The notes under the pieces: model-generated
Seen by the model: the letters and a program-made list of their open reading frames with translations, nothing else
What the model was told of the DNA's origin: nothing
Databases searched by the model: none
In this document: positions 1 to 5,393 of the stretch, piece after piece
Layout of the letters: every line of letters starts with the position of its first letter
Position numbering within the stretch: the stretch's first letter is position 1
Translations under genes and position numbers: made by a program
NCBI GenBank assembly: GCA_021847125.1
Contig: JAJZUK010000112.1
Coordinates: 1 to 5,393, forward strand
Source of the DNA: Pseudomonadota bacterium
GTDB lineage: Bacteria; Pseudomonadota; Gammaproteobacteria; Burkholderiales; SG8-39
Direction of reading: 5' to 3'
Length of the DNA stretch: 5,393 bases

Positions 1-698
1 AGGGCGCCGAAGAACACGCCGCTAACGCTGGTCGCGGCCCACAGCCACAGCAGCAGGAAAATGATCTCGCCCGCGTACATGTTGCCGTACAGCCGCAGCG
101 AATGCGACAGCGGCTTGGACACGTATTCGACCAGATTGAACAGGAAATTGAACGGCCACAGGATCGGATGGCCGCCGAAGGGCGAGCAGAACAGCTCGTG
201 GATCCAGCCGCCCAGACCTTTGACCGCAATCGAGAAATAAATCATCAGCAGGAACACCGACAGCGACAGCGCGAAGGTGGTGTTGACGTCGGCGGTCGGA
301 ACGATGCGGAATTCGTGCTGGTGGAATACGTTGGTCAGCAGCCAGGCGATGATGTCGACCGGCAGGAAGTCCATGGAATTCATCAGCACGATCCACACGA
401 ACACCGTCAGCGCGGTGGGCGCGACGAAATCGCGCTTGCCGTGGAATATGCCCTTCACCTGGTCGTCGACGAAGCCGAACAGAAGCTCGATGAAGGCCTG
501 GCGCTTGGTCGGCACGCCGGGGGTCGCGGCGCGCGTTACCAGCCACATGAGCAGGGTGGCGACGACGCCTAGGATCAGGCCGGTCACCAGCGAATCGACG
601 TGCAGCGTCCAGAAAGAGCCGTCGCCGACCGACTCGGCCTTGAAGCTCAAGTGGTGCTGTATATAGCTCGTTGCGTTGAGTTCTTGCCCGGCAGCCAT
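1..698 (-). CDS. atpB: F0F1 ATP synthase subunit a (3' end cut by the window)
   Basis: Subunit a of the F-type ATP synthase is the membrane stator that forms the proton half-channels beside the c-ring. The frame is open from the ATG at 698 to the window edge and gives 232 residues; family members have about 265-290, so roughly the last 40 are missing. Visible landmarks are a first membrane segment around residues 35-54, the motif [11 protein letters not shown] at 105-115, hydrophobic segments near 94-112 and 138-158, and the signature [12 protein letters not shown] at 200-211. In that signature Arg202 matches the essential arginine of the E. coli protein (Arg210) and Glu211 matches E. coli Glu219. 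The ATG is preceded by AGG nine bases upstream. It lies 61 bases downstream of atpI on the same strand, consistent with the head of an atpIBEFHAGDC operon, although only I and B are in view. Identification is firm; function of the unseen C-terminus is assumed. Confidence 0.97.
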   Translation of the reverse strand, partial: MAAGQELNATSYIQHHLSFKAESVGDGSFWTLHVDSLVTGLILGVVATLLMWLVTRAATPGVPTKRQAFIELLFGFVDDQVKGIFHGKRDFVAPTALTVFVWIVLMNSMDFLPVDIIAWLLTNVFHQHEFRIVPTADVNTTFALSLSVFLLMIYFSIAVKGLGGWIHELFCSPFGGHPILWPFNFLFNLVEYVSKPLSHSLRLYGNMYAGEIIFLLLWLWAATSVSGVFFGA

Positions 699-723
699 GG
701 TGTCTAGCCTGCTATATCCACGT

Positions 724-741
724 TAAATACGCTAAATACGC
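724..741. repeat. Tandem 9-base duplication between atpI and atpB
   Basis: TAAATACGC occurs twice head to tail (724-732 and 733-741) in the 61-base atpI-atpB spacer. It is an exact direct duplication in an AT-richer patch of an otherwise GC-rich region. It lies about 26 bases upstream of the atpB start, just upstream of its ribosome binding site, so it could affect leader structure. No function can be assigned; it may simply be a slippage duplication. Confidence 0.7.
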
Positions 742-759
742 GCTACAGCGCGAAAATCG

Positions 760-1128
760 CTAAGTCTTGTCGCCTGCGAACAGCGCCATACTGAAAATCA
801 GGATCGAAACGACGAACGACCCCAACAACCCTACCACGACGACGTCTTGATACAGCGCCAACACGAGCCAAAGCAGCAATCCAGCAAGAAAAAGCTTGGC
901 CGCTTCGGCCTTGAGGGCGGCGAAGATGACCTCGCTTGCGGATTTCCCTTTTGCTTCTGCGCTTTTTGCAGCCAGCATCACAAACACCAGCCCGGCCGTA
1001 AGGCTGATCAGGCCGCCAAGCAGCGCCGAAATCGCGCCGTGAACGCCCGCAAACCAGGCCGCAATCGAGGCGATGATTATTGTGGCCAGTACTTGCGACC
1101 CGAACACCGGGCGGAACTTTCGCCACAC
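760..1128 (-). CDS. atpI: ATP synthase subunit I (AtpI)
   Basis: AtpI is a small membrane protein encoded first in many atp operons; it assists c-ring assembly and/or magnesium supply and is usually dispensable. This 122-residue protein is of normal family length. It has four predicted membrane segments at roughly 11-28, 31-53, 77-94 and 97-117. A charged loop (AAKSAEAKGKSASE) separates the second and third. The glycine-rich ALLGGLISLTAGLVF stretch at 36-50 and the EAAKLFLAG entry to segment three (75-83) are typical of the family. The start is GTG at 1128, chosen because GAGGA sits nine bases upstream and the N-terminus then begins directly before the first helix. Position immediately before atpB supports the call. 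The sequence family is poorly conserved, so context carries part of the weight. Confidence 0.9.
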   Translation of the reverse strand: MWRKFRPVFGSQVLATIIIASIAAWFAGVHGAISALLGGLISLTAGLVFVMLAAKSAEAKGKSASEVIFAALKAEAAKLFLAGLLLWLVLALYQDVVVVGLLGSFVVSILIFSMALFAGDKT

Positions 1129-1158
1129 TCGCCGCTATCCTCGCTGCAAAACGGCGAA

Positions 1159-1188
1159 ATTATAGCGGCATTCGCGCAGTACGGTCAA
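1159..1188 (-). promoter_or_regulatory. Sigma70-type promoter for atpI-atpB
   Basis: On the minus strand a TTGACC hexamer (1188-1183, five of six matches to consensus) is separated by 18 bases from an exact TATAAT (1164-1159). Transcription would start near 1152, giving a leader of about 24 bases that contains the GAGGA ribosome binding site of atpI. No other sequence in the 172-base gap matches as well. This is seen directly; activity is inferred. It is probably the main promoter of the ATP synthase operon. Confidence 0.75.
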
Positions 1189-1219
1189 TTCACAATTCCG
1201 TTTCCGCTGACGCAATGCC

Positions 1220-1233
1220 TTGATCCACATCAA
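1220..1233. promoter_or_regulatory. FNR/Anr-type binding site upstream of the atp promoter
   Basis: TTGATCCACATCAA is an exact match to the FNR-family consensus TTGAT-N4-ATCAA, a perfect inverted repeat with a four-base spacer. Its centre lies about 74.5 bases upstream of the predicted atpI transcription start, within the range where class I activation by CRP/FNR proteins occurs, though not exactly on the commonest -61.5 or -71.5 positions. The site is in non-coding DNA between the peroxiredoxin stop and atpI. Related regulators (Dnr, FixK, CRP-like proteins) bind similar sequences, so the identity of the regulator is open. Confidence 0.6.
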
Positions 1234-1300
1234 TATGTACCACGCGGGTTAAAGGTATTCGCAGACCGGTTCGGCGGGCGACGCCGGCGCATGCCCCGAG

Positions 1301-1984
1301 CTAGCGCGCCGCGCGCTTTTTGACCTTGGGCGCGGCGCGCGGAACGTCAGTCTTGGAAAAATACCAATCGGTATAGTCGTAGCCGGCGTGCGCCCTGGCC
1401 TCCGCGTCTTTCGCCGTGGAAGGCGGCGGCACCATGACTTTTTGGCCGGGGCACCAGCCCTCCGGAGTCGCGACGCCGTGCCGGTCGCTGGTTTGCAGCG
1501 CTTCGAGCAGCCGCAGAAACTCCTCTACCGACCGGCCGTTGGTCATGGGGTAATAGACCATCGCCCGCACCCTGCCTTCCGGGTCGATGAAGAACGTCGC
1601 GCGCACGGTCGAGGTGTCGCTCGCCCCGGGCTGGATCATGCCGAAATCGTGCGCAATCCGCATCGACAGATCGTCGATGATGGGAAACGGAATCTCGACG
1701 CCGAATTTCTCCTTGATATTGCGGATCCAGGCGAGATGCGAATAAGTGCTGTCGATCGACAGTCCGAGCAGCTCGCAGCCGAGTTTTTGGAAACGCTGAT
1801 AATACTTGGCGAACGCCAGGAATTCGGTGGTACACACCGGCGTGAAATCCGCCGGATGGGAAAACAGGATCAGCCATTTCCCGCGGTAGTCCTGCAGCGA
1901 GCGCGGACCATGGGTGGTCTTGGCAGTGAAATCGGGGGCCGGCTCGTTGATGCGCGGCAGCTTGGCGTTCCAGACGTTTTCCAT
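1301..1984 (-). CDS. Peroxiredoxin, Prx6 (AhpC/TSA) family
   Basis: Thiol peroxidase that reduces hydrogen peroxide and organic hydroperoxides through a peroxidatic cysteine. The protein has 227 residues. The active-site motif SHPADFTPVCTTEF at 42-55 carries the catalytic Cys51 with the conserved Pro44 and Thr48 of PxxxTxxC; the supporting Arg128 is in STVRATFFID. The C-terminal Prx6 extension includes PEGWCPGQKVMVPPP (174-188) and a DWYF motif (206-209). Archaeal and bacterial long-form relatives, as I recall them, carry two resolving cysteines flanking that motif; here those positions are Tyr204 and Ser210. Extra cysteines are Cys70 and Cys178. The start at 1984 is preferred over an in-frame ATG at 2011 because AGGAG lies six bases before it and the N-terminus then matches family length. 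It follows the thioesterase gene after about 45 bases, probably in one transcript. Confidence 0.93.
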   Translation of the reverse strand: MENVWNAKLPRINEPAPDFTAKTTHGPRSLQDYRGKWLILFSHPADFTPVCTTEFLAFAKYYQRFQKLGCELLGLSIDSTYSHLAWIRNIKEKFGVEIPFPIIDDLSMRIAHDFGMIQPGASDTSTVRATFFIDPEGRVRAMVYYPMTNGRSVEEFLRLLEALQTSDRHGVATPEGWCPGQKVMVPPPSTAKDAEARAHAGYDYTDWYFSKTDVPRAAPKVKKRAAR

Positions 1985-1990
1985 ATAGTT

Positions 1991-1995
1991 CTCCT
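1991..1995 (-). promoter_or_regulatory. Ribosome binding site that fixes the peroxiredoxin start
   Basis: AGGAG on the minus strand, six bases before the ATG at 1984. It lies downstream of the alternative ATG at 2011, so it argues for the shorter 227-residue protein. Confidence 0.75.
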
Positions 1996-2029
1996 GTGCG
2001 GCGCAGTTCACCCCGTAAGCGCTGTTGAT

Positions 2030-2446
2030 TCAGTCCTGAAAGCGGGCGATGATTTCCGGCGGGATGACGCCCGCTTTAAGCCCCTCCGGATCGGCCGGGT
2101 CGCGCAGACCCCACACCCGGACTTCGCGTCCCTCGACGACGATATTACCGTTGTTATGTATCCGGTGCTCGACCACGAATACCTTGCTGCGCCATTCGCC
2201 GACCCAACTCTCCACCGTAATCTTGTCACCGAAGCGCGACGGGCCGCGAAAGCTGGCGCTGGCGTCTACCAGCGCCACCCCTGCCATCCGGTATTCCGGG
2301 AACAATTGCGCCCAAGGCATGCCGCGCGAGCGAAACATCCTCTCGGTCGCCCGATCGAACCATTCGAAATAGCGCGGGTAAAAGACGATGCGCGCCGGAT
2401 CGCAATCGGCGAAATCGACAATGATTTCAAATCGGGAAGGCGTCAT
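2030..2446 (-). CDS. Hotdog-fold acyl-CoA thioesterase, 4-hydroxybenzoyl-CoA thioesterase type
   Basis: A 138-residue single-domain hotdog thioesterase predicted to hydrolyse an acyl- or aroyl-CoA thioester in the cytoplasm. The N-terminal motif DFADCDPARIVFYPRYFEWFD (11-31) matches the active-site helix of the Pseudomonas 4-hydroxybenzoyl-CoA thioesterase, and Asp16 aligns with its catalytic aspartate. A second shared element is EWRSKVFVVEHRI at 84-96, close to the EWRRKSF segment of that enzyme. Length is the usual one for the family. The ATG at 2446 is the only start: the same frame meets a stop upstream before any other initiation codon, and its ribosome binding site is weak (AGCGG only two bases away). 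It heads a likely two-gene transcript with the peroxiredoxin and is divergent from pcm. No aromatic-degradation genes are in view, so the substrate is unknown; a general or phenylacetyl/benzoyl-type thioesterase is equally possible. Confidence 0.9.
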   Translation of the reverse strand: MTPSRFEIIVDFADCDPARIVFYPRYFEWFDRATERMFRSRGMPWAQLFPEYRMAGVALVDASASFRGPSRFGDKITVESWVGEWRSKVFVVEHRIHNNGNIVVEGREVRVWGLRDPADPEGLKAGVIPPEIIARFQD

Positions 2447-2533
2447 ATCCGCTGGGCAGGAAAATGGATTTCATGGACTAACCGCTGCGGCGCGAGCGCG
2501 TATCCTTAGGCGGGTTGGCGAGTTCAGGGCCGT

Positions 2534-2562
2534 ATTATGCCGCCTTCTACCGCAGGCGATAA
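2534..2562 (-). promoter_or_regulatory. Possible promoter for thioesterase-peroxiredoxin
   Basis: On the minus strand TTATCG (2562-2557) is followed after 17 bases by CATAAT (2539-2534), which has five of six matches to the -10 consensus. The -35 match is poor (three of six). The leader would be about 80 bases. It is the best candidate in the 176-base divergent gap between the thioesterase and pcm (2447-2622); I found no convincing plus-strand promoter for pcm there. Confidence 0.3.
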
Positions 2563-2622
2563 GGCAAATCGCGGCGCTTGCGCGGGATGACAAGGGCCAA
2601 GGTACAAACTAGACTGAAAATC

Positions 2623-3369
2623 ATGGCCTGCGAAACCAAGAGGCGTTCTATCCTCGGTACGCTGGGGTTGGTCGCTGCCCTCGCCGGCGGCGACGCGCAG
2701 CCTGTAGACCCGTATGCGCGCGAGCGCCAGGCCCTGCTTAGAGAAATCGAAGCCATGGCGCGCGAAACCGGCGCTGAAACCGGCCGCGCGGTGTTCAGCG
2801 AGCGGGTAATGGCTGCAATGGCCAAGGTACCGCGCCACCGCTTCGTCTCCGCGGCCTACGGAGCGCTGTCCTATGCCAACCGGCCGCTACCCATAGGCCA
2901 CGGCCAGACCATCTCCCAGCCCTATATCGTCGCGCTGATGACCGAGCTGCTCGACGTCAAGCCGGGAGATTCAGTTCTGGAAATCGGCACCGGCTCCGGC
3001 TATCAGGCAGCCGTATTGGCCGAGCTGGTGCGCCAGGTATACTCGATCGAGATCATCGAGCCTGTCGGCAAGAACGCCGCTGCCCTGCTGCAGCAGTTGG
3101 GTTATCGAAATGTCGAGACCAGGATAGGCGACGGCTATCTGGGCTGGCCGGAACGCGCACCCTTTGATGCCATTATTGTCACCGCCGCCGCGCGGCAGAT
3201 CCCGCCGGCGCTGGTTGAGCAATTGAAACCGGGCGGGCGCATGGTGATTCCGGTCGGCGCGGAAGACGAGGTGCAGTTCCTGCGCGTAATGGTGAAGCAG
3301 GCCGACGGTTCGATCGCGGCCCGGCGCGGCCTGGCGGTGCGCTTTGTGCCGCTTACCCGCGCCCGATGA
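2623..3369 (+). CDS. pcm: Protein-L-isoaspartate O-methyltransferase with N-terminal signal peptide
   Basis: Repairs aged proteins by methylating isoaspartyl residues with S-adenosylmethionine. The 248-residue product contains the family core: VPRHRFV at 69-75, the GHGQTISQPYIVA substrate and active-site segment at 92-104 (with Thr96, Ser98, Gln99), the AdoMet-binding motif VLEIGTGSGYQ at 118-128, and the closing VRFVPLT at 239-245. Cytoplasmic Pcm proteins are usually about 210 residues; the extra N-terminus here is a basic segment with Arg7-Arg8 followed by a hydrophobic stretch at 10-22 and a possible cleavage site after GDA at 25. KRRSIL resembles a twin-arginine motif, though an ordinary Sec signal is possible. 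I chose ATG 2623 because it gives a standard signal peptide; an in-frame ATG at 2587 and a TTG at 2578 lie upstream and none of the three has a strong ribosome binding site. It is convergent with parB and divergent from the thioesterase, so it is transcribed alone. Confidence 0.92.
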   Translation: MACETKRRSILGTLGLVAALAGGDAQPVDPYARERQALLREIEAMARETGAETGRAVFSERVMAAMAKVPRHRFVSAAYGALSYANRPLPIGHGQTISQPYIVALMTELLDVKPGDSVLEIGTGSGYQAAVLAELVRQVYSIEIIEPVGKNAAALLQQLGYRNVETRIGDGYLGWPERAPFDAIIVTAAARQIPPALVEQLKPGGRMVIPVGAEDEVQFLRVMVKQADGSIAARRGLAVRFVPLTRAR

Positions 3370-3375
3370 TCGCCC

Positions 3376-3392
3376 GCGCGCCGGCGGCGCGC
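3376..3392. terminator. Hairpin between convergent pcm and parB
   Basis: GCGCGCC-GGC-GGCGCGC is a perfect seven-base-pair, all-GC stem with a three-base loop, and it fills most of the 24-base gap between the pcm and parB stop codons. After it, the plus strand reads TTCAGTTCTT, a weak T-rich tract; the minus strand has none. Its position suggests a terminator shared by both genes, stronger for pcm, but the missing T-run keeps this tentative. Confidence 0.45.
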
Positions 3393-3393
3393 T

Positions 3394-4230
3394 TCAGTTC
3401 TTGAATTTCGACAGCAGATCGTCCAGGTGCTCGTGGCTGGCGTAGCTGATCACCAGCTTGCCCGCGCCCTTCTTGCCTGGCTTGATTTCGACCGTGGTAC
3501 CGAATTTTTCCGACAGCTCTTCCTCAAAGCGCAGGATGTCGCGATTGGACTTGAGCCGGTTCGATTTCTTAGGCTTGGGGTTGAGGATGCCCTGCACCAG
3601 CTTTTCGGTCTCGCGCACCGACAAACCGCGCTCGGCCACCCGCATTGCCACGTCCTCCTGGCGCCGGCCTTCCAGCGCAAGCAGGGCGCGTGCATGGCCC
3701 ATGTCTATCTTGCCGTCGTAGACCAGCGCCTGCACCGTTTGCGGCAGGTTGAGCAGGCGCAGCAGATTGCTGGTCGCGGCGCGCGAGCGACCAACAGCCT
3801 CGGCGGCCTCCTGATGCGTCATCTTGAATTCGTTGATCAGGCGGTGGATGCCATTGGCCTCTTCCAGCGGATTCAGGTCTTCGCGCTGGATGTTCTCGAT
3901 CAAGGCCATGGCGAGGGCGGCGGAATCGGGCACCTCCCGGATCACCACCGGCACCTCGCGCAGGCCGGCCAGTTTCGCCGCGCGCCAGCGCCGCTCGCCG
4001 GCGATGATTTCGTAGCGCCCTTTGCCGAGCGTGCGCGCGAGTATCGGCTGCATCACGCCCTGTGCCTTGAGCGAGCGCGCCAGCTCTTCCAGAGAGGCCT
4101 GGTCCATGCGCGTGCGCGGCTGGTACTTTCCCGGCTGCAGCGCGTCGAGTTTCACCATTTTCAGGGTGTCGCCGCCGCCTTCTTCGTCCTTGGCCAACAG
4201 CGCATCCAGCCCGCGTCCCAGTCCTTTCAT
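3394..4230 (-). CDS. parB: Chromosome partitioning protein ParB (Spo0J family)
   Basis: DNA-binding CTPase clamp that loads at parS sites, spreads, and works with ParA to segregate the replication origin. The 278-residue protein has the chromosomal-type N-terminus MKGLGRGLDALL, where ParA-stimulating residues normally lie, then the ParB/Srx domain with the arginine-rich nucleotide box GERRWRAAK (78-86) and the ENIQREDLNP box (112-121). A helix-turn-helix follows at about 137-162 (MTHQEAAEAVGRSRAATSNL), and a C-terminal dimerisation domain ends in HLDDLLSKFKN. Length is normal and no key motif is missing. The ATG at 4230 has AAGGA nine bases upstream. It begins 16 bases after the parA stop, so the two are co-transcribed. 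I saw no canonical parS palindrome (TGTTTCACGTGAAACA type) in the window by eye. Confidence 0.97.
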   Translation of the reverse strand: MKGLGRGLDALLAKDEEGGGDTLKMVKLDALQPGKYQPRTRMDQASLEELARSLKAQGVMQPILARTLGKGRYEIIAGERRWRAAKLAGLREVPVVIREVPDSAALAMALIENIQREDLNPLEEANGIHRLINEFKMTHQEAAEAVGRSRAATSNLLRLLNLPQTVQALVYDGKIDMGHARALLALEGRRQEDVAMRVAERGLSVRETEKLVQGILNPKPKKSNRLKSNRDILRFEEELSEKFGTTVEIKPGKKGAGKLVISYASHEHLDDLLSKFKN

Positions 4231-4246
4231 GTTCCTGTTTCCTTTT

Positions 4247-5023
4247 CTACGCGAGCGCGACAGCCGAGCGCAACAGCAGTTCTTCCGCCAGCGCGATGTA
4301 GGCCTGCGAACCCTTGCATGCCTTGTCCAGGCTCACCGCCGGCGCGCCGTAGCTCGGCGCTTCGGCGAGGCGGACGTTGCGCGGGATGATGGTCGCATAG
4401 AGTTTGTCGCCGAAGTGCTGCTGCAGCTGCGCCGAGACCTGCTGCGCGAGCGAATTTCGCGGATCGTACATGGTGCGCAGCAAGCCCTCGATCTCCAGTT
4501 GCGGATTGAGGTGCTTGCGCACCTTGCGTATGGTCTCCACTAGGTCGCTCAAGCCTTCGAGGGCGTAGTACTCGCACTGCATCGGAATCATTACCGCATC
4601 GGCCGCGACCAGACCGTTGAGGGTAAGAAGATTGAGCGCCGGAGGGCAGTCTAGGAGTATGAAATCGTATTCCTCCACGACCGCGTCCAAGGCTGACTTG
4701 AGCCGGGTCTCGCGGTGCTCCAGGGCCACCATTTCAACTTCGGCGCCGGCGAGTTCGCGGTTCGCCGGCACCAGGTCGTAGCCGCCGCTTTCGGACTTCT
4801 GCCGCACCGACGGTATCGTCGTCAGGCCCAGCAGCACCTGATAAACAGAACTCTCCAGATCGCGTTTGTCTATGCCGCTGCCCATGGTCGCGTTGCCCTG
4901 CGGATCGAGATCGATCAGAAGCACGCGCTGGCCGGCGGCAGCGAGGCCGGCGGCAAGGTTGACGCTGGTCGTGGTCTTGCCCACCCCGCCCTTCTGGTTG
5001 GCGACCGCGAGTATGCGTGTCAT
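4247..5023 (-). CDS. parA: Chromosome partitioning ATPase ParA (Soj/MinD-type)
   Basis: Deviant Walker ATPase that binds DNA non-specifically as an ATP dimer and pulls or positions ParB-origin complexes. The 258 residues show the deviant Walker A motif KGGVGKTT at 11-18 with both Lys11 (signature) and Lys16. Walker A' follows as LIDLDPQGN at 36-44 with Asp40, and Walker B as FILLDCPP at 121-128. The conserved TIIPRNVRLAEAPSYG segment is at 211-226. The short N-terminus with no extra DNA-binding domain marks it as the chromosomal (type Ib-like, Soj) form rather than a large plasmid ParA. The ATG at 5023 overlaps the rsmG stop codon (ATGA), implying translational coupling within one operon rsmG-parA-parB. 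Nothing unusual was seen. Confidence 0.97.
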   Translation of the reverse strand: MTRILAVANQKGGVGKTTTSVNLAAGLAAAGQRVLLIDLDPQGNATMGSGIDKRDLESSVYQVLLGLTTIPSVRQKSESGGYDLVPANRELAGAEVEMVALEHRETRLKSALDAVVEEYDFILLDCPPALNLLTLNGLVAADAVMIPMQCEYYALEGLSDLVETIRKVRKHLNPQLEIEGLLRTMYDPRNSLAQQVSAQLQQHFGDKLYATIIPRNVRLAEAPSYGAPAVSLDKACKGSQAYIALAEELLLRSAVALA

Positions 5024-5393
5024 CTATCCCCCGCCTGTTCGTTTTGGCTAATCAGCACCAGATGCCGCGCGCCCTCGAGGCCGGGGATCGCCAGCGGCAA
5101 CACCTGCTGCACTTTGCAGCCCGGCGGCAGCTTGTCGATTTCCTCGTATGGATGCAGGCCTTTCATCGCCGCGAATAGTCCGCCCGGGGCGAGCAGATGG
5201 CGCGTGATGCGCACAAACTCGCCCATCTCGGAAAAGGCGCGCGAAATAATCACGTCGAACTTGTGCTGCGCCTGCCAGGACTCTACGCGCTCGCCGCAAA
5301 CCGCGGCGTTATTCAGCTTCAGTTCAATCACCGCCTGATTCAGGAACGCAGCCTTCTTGTGATTGCTGTCGAGCAGGGTCACCTGCATGGCCG
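5020..5393 (-). CDS. rsmG: 16S rRNA (guanine-N7) methyltransferase RsmG, C-terminal part
   Basis: RsmG (GidB) methylates N7 of G527 in the 530 loop of 16S rRNA using AdoMet; its loss gives low-level streptomycin resistance. The window holds about 123 C-terminal residues of a protein usually about 205-215 long, and the 5' end lies beyond the right edge. The frame runs on through the edge, so the internal ATG at 5388 is not the start. The segment VTLLDSNHKKAAFLNQ matches the family's AdoMet-contact and helix region, followed by FDVIISRAF and the LLAPGGLFAAMKG strand-turn, all characteristic. The glycine-rich AdoMet loop would lie in the missing part. It ends with TGA overlapping the parA ATG by four bases, the standard gidB-parA junction. 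Confidence 0.95.
   Translation of the reverse strand, partial: AMQVTLLDSNHKKAAFLNQAVIELKLNNAAVCGERVESWQAQHKFDVIISRAFSEMGEFVRITRHLLAPGGLFAAMKGLHPYEEIDKLPPGCKVQQVLPLAIPGLEGARHLVLISQNEQAGDR

Noticed and set aside
22..546. Minus-strand open frame of 174 codons at the left edge
   Set aside because: It is out of frame with atpB, whose frame is continuous from 698 to the edge and shows the subunit a signature.
1303..1321. Plus-strand terminator-like structure: AGCGCG-CCG-CGCGCT followed by TTTT
   Set aside because: It forms a good stem plus T-run, but only on the plus strand, where no gene ends. It coincides with the codons for the basic C-terminus of the peroxiredoxin. On the minus strand there is no T-run after the stem, so it would not terminate that gene.
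1985..2011. Nine-residue N-terminal extension of the peroxiredoxin from the ATG at 2011
   Set aside because: The strong AGGAG sits between this ATG and the next, and family members begin near the second ATG at 1984.
1388..2509. Long plus-strand open frame (373 codons) opposite the peroxiredoxin and thioesterase
   Set aside because: It spans two genes with clear family motifs on the minus strand, crosses their intergenic gap, and its translation is arginine-rich with no recognisable domain. This is the usual antisense artefact of GC-rich codon use.
2511..2538. Plus-strand promoter for pcm (TTGGCG at 2515, TATTAT at 2533)
   Set aside because: The spacer is only 12 bases, too short for a sigma70 promoter, and no better -35 lies at the correct distance.
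3427..4389. Long plus-strand open frame (320 codons) opposite parB and the end of parA
   Set aside because: It is antisense to an unmistakable ParB, has low-complexity His/Arg/Ala composition and no ribosome binding site or domain of its own.
3370..5023. parS site in or near parAB
   Set aside because: No TGTTTCACGTGAAACA-like palindrome was found by eye here or elsewhere in the window; it may lie outside the window.

Overview
The window is a GC-rich bacterial chromosome segment, most likely from a betaproteobacterium and close to the replication origin. The evidence is gene order: rsmG (gidB), parA and parB run in one direction and are followed on the same strand by atpI and atpB. This is the usual origin-proximal arrangement in Beta- and Gammaproteobacteria. 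The protein sequences fit that placement, but I cannot name a genus from sequence alone.

Layout from right to left, the direction of most transcription (minus strand): the 3' part of rsmG (5393-5020) overlaps the parA start by 4 bases; parA (5023-4247) is followed after 16 bases by parB (4230-3394). Next comes a block that interrupts the usual parB-atpI junction. It holds pcm, an L-isoaspartyl methyltransferase with a signal peptide, on the plus strand (2623-3369) and convergent with parB. Divergent from pcm on the minus strand are a 4-hydroxybenzoyl-CoA thioesterase-type hotdog protein (2446-2030) and a Prx6-like peroxiredoxin (1984-1301). After a 172-base regulatory gap come atpI (1128-760, GTG start) and atpB (698 to the left edge, 3' end missing).

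Functionally the window joins chromosome segregation (ParA ATPase and ParB CTPase), 16S rRNA methylation (RsmG), the membrane part of F-type ATP synthase (AtpI and subunit a), and a small stress or repair and acyl-CoA cassette (Pcm, thioesterase, peroxiredoxin). The most informative non-coding stretch is upstream of atpI. It holds a near-consensus sigma70 promoter (TTGACC, 18 bases, TATAAT) and, further upstream, an exact FNR/Anr-type palindrome TTGATCCACATCAA. This suggests oxygen- or redox-responsive control of ATP synthase.

I found no mobile elements, CRISPR arrays, tRNA or rRNA genes and no obvious canonical parS site. There is no clear novel multi-gene system. The points worth a second look are the FNR-like site on the atp promoter, the export signal on Pcm, the missing resolving cysteines in the peroxiredoxin, and the three-gene insertion in a normally tight synteny block.
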